Translations under genes and position numbers: made by a program
Shown here: positions 7,738 through 16,429 of the stretch, piece by piece
Layout: the number at the start of each line of letters is the position of its first letter
Numbering within the stretch: position 1 is the first letter of the stretch
The notes under the pieces: generated by a model
What the model was told of the DNA's origin: nothing
What the model saw: the letters and a program-made list of their open reading frames with translations, nothing else
Database searches by the model: none
Source of the DNA: Streptomyces cellulosae
GTDB taxonomy: Bacteria; Actinomycetota; Actinomycetes; Streptomycetales; Streptomycetaceae
DNA length: 46,128 bases
Direction of reading: 5' to 3'
Assembly: GCA_014655195.1 (NCBI GenBank)
Contig: BNBH01000023.1
Coordinates: 1-46,128, forward strand

Positions 7738-10662
7738 ATGCTCGGCCGGGACCAGATGTTCCCGCAGGACTGTCCGGGAGGCCACCAGGGCATGTCGACG
7801 GGGGCGGGGATCGACGTCCAGCGGCAACTGGAGTCGCTGATCCAGGACTTCCGCGCGGGCGACCCCCCGATGCCGGTGATCGTGCTGCACGCGGAGGACG
7901 CCGAGGACGACGACCGTGTGACGGAGCTGGTCGACGAGCTGCGCGAAGGGCAGCAGCACCACGGTACGCGTCTCGCCGTGGCCCCCACCGAGCCTCCGCA
8001 GGACGACCCCCACCTGGACCCCACCGCCCAGGCCGTACGCCTCCTGCGCGACCTGGGCGACAGCCGGAAGTGGGGCGACCGTTCGGCCGCCTACCGCCCC
8101 TACTCCTTCCCCCGTCTCGGACTGGTCCGCGCCCTCCAGGACGCCACCGACGACCCGGAGATGGACGAGCACTGGCCGACCGCCGCGGCGGGCACCCCGG
8201 ACGGCAACGCCCAGCGCGAACAGGCCCAGACCCAGCTGCTCCGCATCCTCGCCCGGCAGCGCTGGCGTCCCCGCAGGACCGCGCCCCGCAACCGGCAGGC
8301 GCTGCTCAACGACGTGCAGCAGTTCCTGCCCGCCGGCGTCCTGGGCGCGCTCACCTCGCTGCTGACCCGCCCCGAGTGGTACGTCGCCGTCCTCGCCGGC
8401 ATCGGTCTGATGATCCTGCTGGCCGCGCTGAACCATGTGCCCGGGCGCGCGCCCCTCTTCCTGTGGTTGCGCAGGGAGAGCCGCTGGTTCCTGACCACGA
8501 CGTTCCTCCAGTCCGCGGCGCGCCGGCAGTCGACCAGCGTGCGGCTGCTGCGGCCCGTCCACTCCTGGCGCGCGATCGCCGCCCGCGCCTACGACGTCGC
8601 CGAGGCCATGCGGGAGGGCGGTGTCTTCCCCCTCCAGTTGTACGTGCTGGCGCTCTTCGAGGACCTGCGGGACAACCATCGCCGCGCCAGCTGGGACCTG
8701 CGCGGCCTCAAGCGGACCCGGCCGCCGGTGCTGATACTGCGCCGGGTGAGCCGCGAGAACGGCGGCATCGAGCTGATCAGGGCGGTCAGCGACGTCCGCA
8801 GCCGGCGCAGTGAGCTGGACCCCCTGCTGATCGTCGCCGGCGTGGCGGCGGACGACGCGCCGCTGCTCGACCGGGGCACCGACACCGGCACACCCCCGGA
8901 CGGCGCCAACTCCCGTTCCCAGCTGCTCTCCCGCCCCGCCCGCCTGCAGCAACGGTTGCGGCACTGGTACGACGAGTGGGCCGGGAACCTGCGCGCCGAC
9001 CAGTCACCGAGCCGCACCAACGCCCTGCCCTGGGTGCTGCGCATAGCGCTCCCGCGCGAGGAGCTGGTCCAGCTGCGACAGGCGGACTGGAGATGCGTGC
9101 GGGCGCGGCACCGGCCGCCCGTGGCCCGGGTCGTGTGGTCGGCGTACAGCCTCGCGCTGGTCCTCGTGCTGGCCGCCACCGTCGGCGTAGTGCACGCCCG
9201 CGACCTGCACCGCACGTACTGCTCGGCGGGTCTGCTGACCGCCGACCGCGACACCGAGTTGCGTCCGGCGCCGGGCGGCGGCACGGAGTGCGTCGGCGTA
9301 TCGACGGGCGACGTACGGTTCGGCTCCCACCTCAAGGGCGGGTCCGACTCGGAGGGCGGGCGGCTGCGCGAGCTGGAGAAGCTGGTGCACAACGAGAACG
9401 CCAAGGTGCTGCGCGAGAATCCCCGCGCCTACGTCACCGTGGTGTACGCGGGCCCGCTGAGCTCGGCCACGGTGGACCCGTCCCTGGTCAAGGGCGCGGA
9501 GGAGCTGGCCGGCGTGTATCTCGCCCAGCGTGTCGTGAACGAGAACTACCGCGTCAAGCTACGCGTGTTGCTCGCCAACGGCGGCGCGGACATGGGCCAC
9601 CAGCGCTTCACCGCCGACGCGATCGCGCGGTACGCCGAGCACGATCCGACGGTCGTCGGTGTCGTCGGCTTCGGCCGCGACCTGCAGAGCAGCCCCGACG
9701 TGACGCGGCGGCTGCAGGCGGCGGGCCTGCCCATCGTGTCCGGCACCAACTCGGCGACGTATCTGCCGAAGGACTTCTCCAACTGGTTCAGCCTGGCGGC
9801 CCCGGACGAGCACCAGGCGGAGGCGCTCGGTCTGGTCGCGCAGCAACTCCGCGGCAAGGGCGAAGCCCCGTACGCGCTCGTCCTGGCTCGCGACACCAAG
9901 GCGTCACAGGACCGGTACACCAGCGAACAGGCGTACTACGGCGGAGAGATGCTGCGTAAGAAGGGCTTCCGTCTGCTGCCCTCACGGACCTACCTCGTGG
10001 CGAACGGCAAGCCCGAACTGCGGCTGCACGCGGAGAGCATCTGCCGGGGTGAGGACGTCCCGTCGGTCATCTACTTCGCGGGACGCGTCGAGGACATCGG
10101 CCCGCTGATGACGCAACTGGGCGTCGAACCGGGCTGCGCCAACCGGGAGATATCGATCCTCACCGGGGACGACCTGAGCAAGGCCAAGTTCTCCGGCACG
10201 GGCGGCCGGGACGGCGTGGCCCCGCGGATCACGCTGTACCACGCGGCGCTGGCGGAACTGCGGGAGGCGGCGTCCGGAACCGCCTTCTACCAGGACGCGG
10301 CCCAGTACCTCCCCTGGCTCGAGCCGGGCGAGGCGACCTACGACGCCCCCGGCTTCGCCAGCGGCCAGACGGCCCTCGCCCACGACGCGACCCGCGCGCT
10401 GTACTGGGCGGCGAGCCTCGGCGACGTGCGCCAGAGCCGCGCGGCGACCTGGGTCAACCTCAGGGTCGTCAAGCTGGAGGGCATGGCCACCGGCACGATC
10501 GACTTCACCGACGCGCCCCTGTACGGCGAACGCCACGGCCACAGCATCGTCCTCGCCCGCGTCCGCAGGACACCGGAGGGGCTGTCGAACGCGGAGGTGC
10601 TGTGCAGCAGGCCGGCGGGGGTGAGCAAGCCGTTGGATGTGAAGCAGTGTTCGATCAGGTAA
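7738..10662 (+). CDS. large membrane protein with C-terminal type-I periplasmic-binding (LIVBP-like) domain
   Basis: 974 residues. ATG 7738 is preferred because CGGGGGGT lies seven bases upstream; the frame is open further 5' without a ribosome site. Residues 1-200 are hydrophilic (VIVLHAEDAEDDDRVTELVD) with no Walker A seen. A hydrophobic patch lies at about 195-235 (VLGALTSLLT and EWYVAVLAGIGLMILLAALN), and may form a hairpin. A basic central region follows, then a clear helix at 465-487 (VVWSAYSLALVLVLAATVGV). The positive RARHRPPVAR on its N-side puts the C-terminal half outside. Residues 515-970 look like a branched-chain amino acid/ANF-receptor type binding fold (KVLRENPRAYVTVVYAGPLS, LLANGGADMGHQRFTADAI, VVGVVGFGRDLQSSPDVTRR, GLPIVSGTNSATYLP). 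Two cysteines (TYCSAG, TECVGV) precede it. It is probably a ligand-sensing membrane receptor rather than a transporter subunit, since no permease or ATPase is nearby. Confidence 0.75.
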   Translation: MLGRDQMFPQDCPGGHQGMSTGAGIDVQRQLESLIQDFRAGDPPMPVIVLHAEDAEDDDRVTELVDELREGQQHHGTRLAVAPTEPPQDDPHLDPTAQAVRLLRDLGDSRKWGDRSAAYRPYSFPRLGLVRALQDATDDPEMDEHWPTAAAGTPDGNAQREQAQTQLLRILARQRWRPRRTAPRNRQALLNDVQQFLPAGVLGALTSLLTRPEWYVAVLAGIGLMILLAALNHVPGRAPLFLWLRRESRWFLTTTFLQSAARRQSTSVRLLRPVHSWRAIAARAYDVAEAMREGGVFPLQLYVLALFEDLRDNHRRASWDLRGLKRTRPPVLILRRVSRENGGIELIRAVSDVRSRRSELDPLLIVAGVAADDAPLLDRGTDTGTPPDGANSRSQLLSRPARLQQRLRHWYDEWAGNLRADQSPSRTNALPWVLRIALPREELVQLRQADWRCVRARHRPPVARVVWSAYSLALVLVLAATVGVVHARDLHRTYCSAGLLTADRDTELRPAPGGGTECVGVSTGDVRFGSHLKGGSDSEGGRLRELEKLVHNENAKVLRENPRAYVTVVYAGPLSSATVDPSLVKGAEELAGVYLAQRVVNENYRVKLRVLLANGGADMGHQRFTADAIARYAEHDPTVVGVVGFGRDLQSSPDVTRRLQAAGLPIVSGTNSATYLPKDFSNWFSLAAPDEHQAEALGLVAQQLRGKGEAPYALVLARDTKASQDRYTSEQAYYGGEMLRKKGFRLLPSRTYLVANGKPELRLHAESICRGEDVPSVIYFAGRVEDIGPLMTQLGVEPGCANREISILTGDDLSKAKFSGTGGRDGVAPRITLYHAALAELREAASGTAFYQDAAQYLPWLEPGEATYDAPGFASGQTALAHDATRALYWAASLGDVRQSRAATWVNLRVVKLEGMATGTIDFTDAPLYGERHGHSIVLARVRRTPEGLSNAEVLCSRPAGVSKPLDVKQCSIR

Positions 10663-10765
10663 GGCGGGCGGCCTGTCGTGAACGCTTCAATTACGGCATC
10701 CTGGTCGCCGCTCCTGTCCGCTGACATCGCCGTGCGACGCCGCCCGTCGCAGTTCGGAGACAGCC

Positions 10766-11578
10766 TTGCGCTCGATACGCATCGCCCTGGTCGGCCTCGT
10801 GGCCCTGGTGGGAAGTCTGCTCGTGGCGGCGCCCGCGCAGGCGGCGCCCGTGTTCAAGGCGCCCTTCGCCTGCGGCCAGAAGTGGACGTACAGCCACCAC
10901 TCGGCCGAGGTCCGCCAGGCGCTCGACTTCGTCCGCAGCGACGGCGGCGCCACCAGCGGCGCGCCCGTCCTCGCCTCGGCGGCCGGGACCGCCACCCGCC
11001 ATTACGAGGCCAACGGCGCCGGCAACTACATCGTGATCGACCACGGCAGCGGCTGGAAGACCTACTACTTCCACCTGAACGCCTTCTCCGTCGCCACCGG
11101 CGCCTACGTCGGCCAGGGACAGCAGATCGGCACGACGGGAAGCACCGGGAACAGCTCCGGCGCCCACATCCACTACGAACAGCTCCTCAACGGCGTCGGC
11201 CAGCGGATCACCATCAACGGAGCCGCCCTCGCCTACCCAGGCTCGTACGGCAGTTACCACCTGACCAGTGACAACGGCTGCGGCGGCGGCCGTTACTGGG
11301 TGGACACCTTCGCCGACGCCACGGGCTACGCCCAGCCGAACACCAACGACGCGCAGGGCGTCCTCAACGCGGGCACCAACTACGTGTACTGCAAAGTGTG
11401 GGGCCAGGAGATCCGCGGCGCGAACGGCACCTACAACCACTGGTGGCTGAAGACGGACCTCGACGTCACCTACGCGGGCAAGAACGGACGCGGCGCGTAT
11501 GTGTCGGCGTACTACCTGTCGCGGTGGGGGAACGACGAGGCGCGGGACAACGGCGGGGCGGTCATTCCGAATTGCTGA
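10766..11578 (+). CDS. secreted M23-family metallopeptidase (peptidoglycan endopeptidase type)
   Basis: 270 residues from TTG 10766, with GGAG seven to ten bases upstream. A Sec signal peptide (IALVGLVALVGSLLVAAPAQA) is cleaved after about residue 26. The M23/LytM zinc site is visible as H44/45...D54 (SHHSAEVRQALDF), H103 in YYFHLN, and H134-x-H136 (GAHIHYEQ), with the usual GTATRHYEANGAGNYIVIDH and IGTTGSTGNSSG scaffold. The 110-residue C-terminal extension (CGGGRYWVDTFADATGYAQP, YCKVWGQEIRG, WWLKTDLDVTY) is a beta-rich domain common in Streptomyces secreted peptidases and may bind the wall. The family cleaves peptide cross-links in peptidoglycan or, less often, lyses other bacteria. Confidence 0.88.
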   Translation: MRSIRIALVGLVALVGSLLVAAPAQAAPVFKAPFACGQKWTYSHHSAEVRQALDFVRSDGGATSGAPVLASAAGTATRHYEANGAGNYIVIDHGSGWKTYYFHLNAFSVATGAYVGQGQQIGTTGSTGNSSGAHIHYEQLLNGVGQRITINGAALAYPGSYGSYHLTSDNGCGGGRYWVDTFADATGYAQPNTNDAQGVLNAGTNYVYCKVWGQEIRGANGTYNHWWLKTDLDVTYAGKNGRGAYVSAYYLSRWGNDEARDNGGAVIPNC

Positions 11579-11620
11579 CGGCGCCCCGGCCGGGGGTGTC
11601 AGGCCCGCACGCACGCCTCT

Positions 11621-11944
11621 TCAGTCGGACTCCGGCCCGTCCATACCCGGGTCGATGTCGTCGGCGTTCGGCGCGTTGACCAACCGCTGGTGCAGGTAGC
11701 GGCCGCGGATCTGTTCCGTGGACAGCGCCCGCCAGCCCTCCGGCAGGTCCCGTCCCGCCCGCTCCAGCTCGGCCGCCCACGCTTCGACCAGCTCCGCGCG
11801 AGTCGTCGGTACCGGTGACACGGTCAGGCGGGGCTCGCCCGCCGACACGGCAGGCGCCCCGCCCTGCTGGGCACAGCCCGCGACGAACGCGCCGCCGATC
11901 ACGAGTGCCGCCACGGCCACCCTCGTCGTCCGGCTGCGCGCCAC
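11621..11944 (-). CDS. small lipoprotein, unknown function
   Basis: 107 residues from GTG 11944, which has GGGGAGG six bases upstream; ATG 11962 is the alternative. Basic N-terminus, hydrophobic run VAVAALVIGGAFVAGC with lipobox VAGC, then a short mature region rich in Ala/Pro and a helical segment (AELVEAWAAELERAGRDLP, GWRALSTEQIRGRYLHQRLV). It should be anchored to the outer face of the membrane. No family was recognised. It converges on the M23 gene with a 42-base gap. Confidence 0.65.
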   Translation of the reverse strand: MARSRTTRVAVAALVIGGAFVAGCAQQGGAPAVSAGEPRLTVSPVPTTRAELVEAWAAELERAGRDLPEGWRALSTEQIRGRYLHQRLVNAPNADDIDPGMDGPESD

Positions 11945-12122
11945 CCTGCCTCCCCTCACCATTCACAGCGTCCCACGCCGCCTCCCGACGGAGCTCGCGA
12001 GCCCTCGCCGGGCCCCGCGAGGCGGGGGAACACATTTGCGACGTGCGATGACGGCGGGTCATACTCCCCCTCCCCCACGCCCTTTCTCACCGCCATCCCC
12101 GCCTCAGGAGGACCCCACCACC

Positions 12123-12185
12123 ATGGGTGTATTCGTTCGTGCGCAACTCTTCATGACGGTCACAGCACGCCAGGGCGGTGCGTGA
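12123..12185 (+). CDS. 20-residue upstream mini-ORF, possible leader peptide
   Basis: ATG 12123 to TGA 12185 encodes MGVFVRAQLFMTVTARQGGA. A strong AGGAGG site lies eight to ten bases upstream, and the stop is three bases before the GTG of the next gene, which has no ribosome site of its own. This suggests translational coupling or regulation of the downstream gene. No amino acid is repeated in a way that suggests classic attenuation. Confidence 0.45.
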   Translation: MGVFVRAQLFMTVTARQGGA

Positions 12186-12188
12186 CCC

Positions 12189-13268
12189 GTGGAGATCGCC
12201 CGCCTCATCGTTGTCGGACTGGTCGTGGCCATGTCCGTCGCCTACTACCGCCGTGTCGCGGGAGGACCCTCCTCACCCCGAAAGTCGGCCCGCAGGGCCG
12301 AGGCGCTGGGCTTTATGCCCCAGTCCGCCCAGAACACGCTGTACTCCGCGGCCGACCCCGAGTTGGAGCAGGCCGCCAGGGCAGCGGCGACCCGGGGAAG
12401 CTGGGAACCGGCGGCCCGCCTGCTGGCCCGCACCAGGGAGCAGCGCGACTGGGCGCGTCGCTCCTACTACGCCAACGTGCTCGGCACGCACCGGGCCGCG
12501 CAGCCCGACAGCTGGCTGGACGCCTGGGAGAAGTCGGCCGGCCCCGACGATCCGGACGCGGCGCTGGTCCGTGCCCGGGCGACGGTGTCCCTGGCCTGGC
12601 ATCTGCGGGGCGGCGGCTGGGCGAAGGACACCAGCCGTGAGCAGGTCTCCGGGTTCATCGGCACGCTGACCCAGGCACCGCGGCTGAACGCTCACGCGCT
12701 GAAGGTGAACCCGGACGGCGACCCCTCCCCGTACATCAGCGAGATCTGGACCGCGCTCGGCCTGAACCACCCGCACGAGAGGATGCACCACATCTGGGAG
12801 GAGGTCACCGCACGGGACCCCCACCACTTCGGCGCGCACTCGGCGGCCCTCCAGTACTGGTGCGCGAAGTGGCACGGTTCGGAGAACCTGGCCGCGTCCT
12901 TCGCCCGGGAGGCCGCCGCCAAGGCGCCTGCCGGCAGTCTGCTCGCCGCGCTGCCGCTGATCGCGTGGTACGAGCACCGTGACCGCGCGGCGAAGGCGGA
13001 CGACTTCCGCGAGCCGTACGTGTTCGACATGGTCGACGCCGCCCTCGCGGACGTGTCCGCCGCGCCGCCGGACCACCCGGACGTCCCTGCCGTACGTCAT
13101 CTGCTGGCCTACTTCCTGACCCGGCAGAACCGGTGCGCCGAGGCGCTGCAGCAGTATCGGCTGGTCGACGGCTACGTGAACGCCCTCCCTTGGCGGTACT
13201 GGGACGATCCGGCCGCCGTGTACTGCCTGTGGCGGGACCGCGCGGTCGCGGGCGTGCGAGCGCTCTGA
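12189..13268 (+). CDS. helical-repeat protein of unknown function with N-terminal membrane anchor
   Basis: 359 residues from GTG 12189. An N-terminal hydrophobic segment (IARLIVVGLVVAMSVAYYRR) probably anchors it. The rest is helical with Trp-rich repeats (LARTREQRDWARRSYYANVL, HPHERMHHIWEEVTARDPHH, AALQYWCAKWHGSENLAASF, LLAYFLTRQNRCAEALQQYR) resembling degenerate TPR/SEL1-like arrays. No catalytic motif is seen. Translation is probably coupled to the mini-ORF at 12123. A member of a DUF family conserved in Streptomyces is likely, but I do not recognise which. Confidence 0.7.
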   Translation: MEIARLIVVGLVVAMSVAYYRRVAGGPSSPRKSARRAEALGFMPQSAQNTLYSAADPELEQAARAAATRGSWEPAARLLARTREQRDWARRSYYANVLGTHRAAQPDSWLDAWEKSAGPDDPDAALVRARATVSLAWHLRGGGWAKDTSREQVSGFIGTLTQAPRLNAHALKVNPDGDPSPYISEIWTALGLNHPHERMHHIWEEVTARDPHHFGAHSAALQYWCAKWHGSENLAASFAREAAAKAPAGSLLAALPLIAWYEHRDRAAKADDFREPYVFDMVDAALADVSAAPPDHPDVPAVRHLLAYFLTRQNRCAEALQQYRLVDGYVNALPWRYWDDPAAVYCLWRDRAVAGVRAL

Positions 13269-13434
13269 GTCGCCGACGTTCTCACAGGGGCTACGGCGGT
13301 GCGTCACGGAGTACCGACGCACCGCCGCAAGGACCGGGCTCCGAGTCCCCACAGAGCCGCCCCTCACGGGCCCAGAGCCGGTGTCGAGACCTGACGTCTT
13401 CCAAGTCCCTTACAGCCTCGCTGTGTTCAAACTA

Positions 13435-13489
13435 TTGACACGTGAATTACACCGGCTTTACGTTCCGGCCATCTGAGAGCGCTCTCAGA
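13435..13489 (+). promoter_or_regulatory. GH81 promoter with LacI-type operator
   Basis: A consensus -35 TTGACA (13435-13440) is followed 18 bases later by a weak -10 TACGTT (13459-13464). Just downstream, at 13472-13489, lies a perfect 18-base palindrome, TCTGAGAGCGCTCTCAGA. It would overlap or follow the transcription start, a repressing position. The GAGCGCTC core is that of actinobacterial LacI-family operators such as the CebR box, and the 12-base core recurs at 41787-41798 before the GH55 gene. Confidence 0.65.
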
Positions 13490-13519
13490 GACTCCCCCAG
13501 TCACAACTTGAGGTGACTC

Positions 13520-16303
13520 ATGCCATCCCCACGCACCAGACCGGCAACCGTTCTGCTGCTGGCGTCGGCCCTCGCCGTCGTCGGCCTGGGCCCGGCGGCC
13601 GCCCCCGCGGCGGCCGCCACCATCCCCGTAGGCGCGGGCAGTTACTCCGACACCCGCCCGGCCGGGACCTCGGGGCCCACGACCAACACCGGTACGCCGG
13701 TCACGCCCAAGGTGACCGCCGCCGCCCGGAACCGCCCCGTGCCCACCAACGACTGGTGGTCCTCCCTCGCCTTCCAGCGCTACGGCGACAACCCGTACTC
13801 GACCCCCATGTACGGGCACCCCCTCACCTACCAGGCCACCGCCGGCGGACTCGACGTCGGTTACCCGACGACCCCCGTGATCACCGGCGACGGCCGCCAG
13901 TACGAGTTCGCCCACAAGCGCGACCTCACCATCGGACTGACCGGCCTCAACTCCCCCGACACCAAGGCCGACGACTGGTCCGACTGGACGGTCACCCCCT
14001 ACTGGTCCGACAGAACCCGGACCCTGCGCACCACCATCGGCCACGGCTCGCCGTTCGTATACGCCAAGGGCTCTGGCGGCAACGCCCAGATCACCACCGC
14101 GGGCACGCCCTCCGTCTTCGCCGACCAGGGCAACGTCCTCGGCATCACCGTCGCCGGACACCACTACGCCCTCTTCGCCCCGACGGGCAGTGACTGGAAC
14201 ATCTCCGGTTCCAGCGTCACGGCGGGTCTCGGCGGCAAGGACTACTTCTCCGTCGCCGTGCTTCCGTCCACCGGCGCACTGGCGGCGTTCAAGAAGTACG
14301 CGTTCAGCTTCGTCACCGACTCCAAGGTGACCTGGAGTTACAGCGGCGGCACCGTCAAGGCCACGTACACGCTCACCACCGAGGCGAAGGAGGGCAGCGA
14401 GCGCGGCACGCTGCAGGCCCTCTACCGCCACCAGTGGCTGCACACCACGGACGCGCTGACCTCGTACACGTACGTCTCGCCGCGCGGCACGATGAAGGTG
14501 CGCGAGTCGGCGTCGTTCACGACCACCCAGAAGTCGGCGGCGGTCCTGCCCGCGCTGCCCAAGTCGGACGGCGTGGACGCGGCCCGGCTGCGCGGCTACC
14601 TGAACGACGTGGTGAACGCCTCCGACCCCTTCTCCGGCGCGGTCGACACCTACTGGACCGGCAAAGCGCTGGGCCGTCTCGCCCAACTGGTGCCCGTGGC
14701 CGACCAGATCGGCGAGACCGGCATCCGCGACAGGATGCTGACCCTGATGAAGGGCAGGCTGCAGGACTGGTTCACGGCAGGCGGCGCGAACGAGTTCAGC
14801 TACGACCAGGCCTGGAAGACGCTCACCGGCTACCCCGCCTCGTACGGCAGCGACACCGAGCTGAACGACCACCACTTCCACTACGGCTACTACGTCTACG
14901 CTGCGGCGATCATCGCGCAGTACGACCCGTCGTGGGCCGCGGACTCGGCCTGGGGCGGCATGGTCAAGACGCTCGTGCGGGACACCGCGAACCCGAGCCG
15001 TACCGACTCCGCGTTCCCGTTCCTGCGCGGCTTCGACGTCTATGCCGGCCACGGCTGGGCCTCCGGCCACCAGGGCTTCGCCGCCGGCAACAACCAGGAG
15101 TCGTCGTCCGAGTCGACCAACCTCAGCGCGGCGCTCGTCCTGTGGGGCTCGGCGACCGGCGACACGTCGCTGCGCGACCTGGGCGCCTTTCTGCTGACCA
15201 CGGAGTCGGAGTCGATCGCCCAGTACTGGTTCGACGCGGACGAGCAGGTCTTCCCGTCGTCCTTCGGCCACGACACGGCCGGCATGGTGTGGGGCAGCGG
15301 CGCCGCGTACTCCACGTGGTGGACGGCGAACCCCGAGGAGATTCACGGCATCAACGTGCTGCCGGTGACCGGCGGTTCGCTGCACCTCGGCGGTGAGAAG
15401 GCGGCCATCCGGCGCAACCTCGCCGAGATGGAACGGGAGAACGGCGGCCCGGCCGTCGAATGGCGCGACCTGCTCTGGGAGTTCGAGTCGTTCGCCGACC
15501 CGGCCTCCGCGAAGTCCAAGTGGGACGCGGGCAACGGCGGTTACACCCCGGAGGAGGGTGAGTCGAAGGCGCACACCTACCACTGGATCAACACGCTGGC
15601 CTCGGTCGGCGCCCCGGACGCCACGGTGACGGGTGACATCCCGACCTCGGCGGTGTTCACCAAGGGCACGACGCGGACGTACGTGGCCCACAACCACGGC
15701 TCCACGGCCCGCACGGTGACCTTCTCCGACGGCAAGGCGCTCTCCGTGCCCGCCCGTTCGACGGCGACGAGTTCGGGCACCGGCTCCACGGACCCGGACC
15801 CCGAACCGGAGCCCGAGCCGCCGACCGGCAACACCTTCCAGCTGCGCGCCGGCGGCGTCCTCACCACGGCGACCGGCGGCACGGCGGGCAGCGACACCAT
15901 TCCGTCGGCGGGCGGCGCCAACCACGACGGCACGCCGTACCAGCCTCTCGTCTACGAGGTGCGCGGCGTCAACGGCACCCTGACCTCGGGCGGCCAGACC
16001 TCCTTCCGCCTCCAGGTCGACGCGGGCACGACGGTCGGCCTGGGTCAGCAGGCGCGGGTGAGCTACGACTTCACGGGCGACGGCACGTTCGACCGCACGG
16101 AGACGTACCACTACTTCGCGACCGACCCGGTGACGGGCTGGGAGGAGTACACCCAGGCCCGCGGCCTCAAGTCCGCGACAGGCAGCCTGAGCAACCTCAG
16201 GGGCGGCACGGTGCGGCTGGAGGTGTGGAGCGCGATCGGCAACGGGGCGTCGAAGCTGCAGACGGGGACGGACACGTCTGTGGTGGTGATTCCGTACAGC
16301 TGA
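13520..16303 (+). CDS. secreted GH81 endo-beta-1,3-glucanase with C-terminal glucan-binding module
   Basis: 927 residues from ATG 13520. A Sec signal peptide ends near AAAAT (about residue 35). The GH81 fold spans about 45-730: NRPVPTNDWWSSLAFQRYGD near the start, the catalytic region TELNDHHFHYGYYVYAAAII (Asp general acid in ELNDHHF) and the conserved NNQESSSE with the catalytic glutamates. A linker of Asp/Pro/Glu (PDPEPEPEPP) leads to a 150-residue beta-rich C-terminal module (LRAGGVLTTATGGTAGSDTI, VYEVRGVNGTLTSGGQTSFR) like the CBM56 beta-1,3-glucan-binding domain. The enzyme cuts laminarin, curdlan or fungal wall glucan outside the cell. Its promoter shares an operator with the GH55 gene at 41843. 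The gene stands alone and ends at a hairpin at 16325-16351. Confidence 0.93.
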   Translation: MPSPRTRPATVLLLASALAVVGLGPAAAPAAAATIPVGAGSYSDTRPAGTSGPTTNTGTPVTPKVTAAARNRPVPTNDWWSSLAFQRYGDNPYSTPMYGHPLTYQATAGGLDVGYPTTPVITGDGRQYEFAHKRDLTIGLTGLNSPDTKADDWSDWTVTPYWSDRTRTLRTTIGHGSPFVYAKGSGGNAQITTAGTPSVFADQGNVLGITVAGHHYALFAPTGSDWNISGSSVTAGLGGKDYFSVAVLPSTGALAAFKKYAFSFVTDSKVTWSYSGGTVKATYTLTTEAKEGSERGTLQALYRHQWLHTTDALTSYTYVSPRGTMKVRESASFTTTQKSAAVLPALPKSDGVDAARLRGYLNDVVNASDPFSGAVDTYWTGKALGRLAQLVPVADQIGETGIRDRMLTLMKGRLQDWFTAGGANEFSYDQAWKTLTGYPASYGSDTELNDHHFHYGYYVYAAAIIAQYDPSWAADSAWGGMVKTLVRDTANPSRTDSAFPFLRGFDVYAGHGWASGHQGFAAGNNQESSSESTNLSAALVLWGSATGDTSLRDLGAFLLTTESESIAQYWFDADEQVFPSSFGHDTAGMVWGSGAAYSTWWTANPEEIHGINVLPVTGGSLHLGGEKAAIRRNLAEMERENGGPAVEWRDLLWEFESFADPASAKSKWDAGNGGYTPEEGESKAHTYHWINTLASVGAPDATVTGDIPTSAVFTKGTTRTYVAHNHGSTARTVTFSDGKALSVPARSTATSSGTGSTDPDPEPEPEPPTGNTFQLRAGGVLTTATGGTAGSDTIPSAGGANHDGTPYQPLVYEVRGVNGTLTSGGQTSFRLQVDAGTTVGLGQQARVSYDFTGDGTFDRTETYHYFATDPVTGWEEYTQARGLKSATGSLSNLRGGTVRLEVWSAIGNGASKLQTGTDTSVVVIPYS

Positions 16304-16324
16304 GTGTGCCTGTGAGCTGCTGGT

Positions 16325-16351
16325 GGGGACCGGCCCTGAGGGTCGGTCCCC
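16325..16351 (+). terminator. intrinsic hairpin after GH81 gene
   Basis: GGGGACCG (16325-16332) pairs with CGGTCCCC (16344-16351); three further pairs (one G-U) close to a five-base loop, CTGAG. It lies 22 bases after the GH81 stop. There is no long T-run, as is usual in Streptomyces. Confidence 0.75.
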
Positions 16352-16429
16352 ATCGCTTTCGACGCAGGGGGCCGGGATAGGGTCACGACGCGCGTACCGC
16401 TGGCCCCCCCGGTACAGGAACCACAGCCC

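Noticed and set aside
13427..16111. 894-codon minus-strand open frame opposite the GH81 gene
   Set aside because: Low-complexity Arg/Val/Gly sequence mirroring the GH81 codons; the plus strand carries signal peptide, catalytic and linker motifs.
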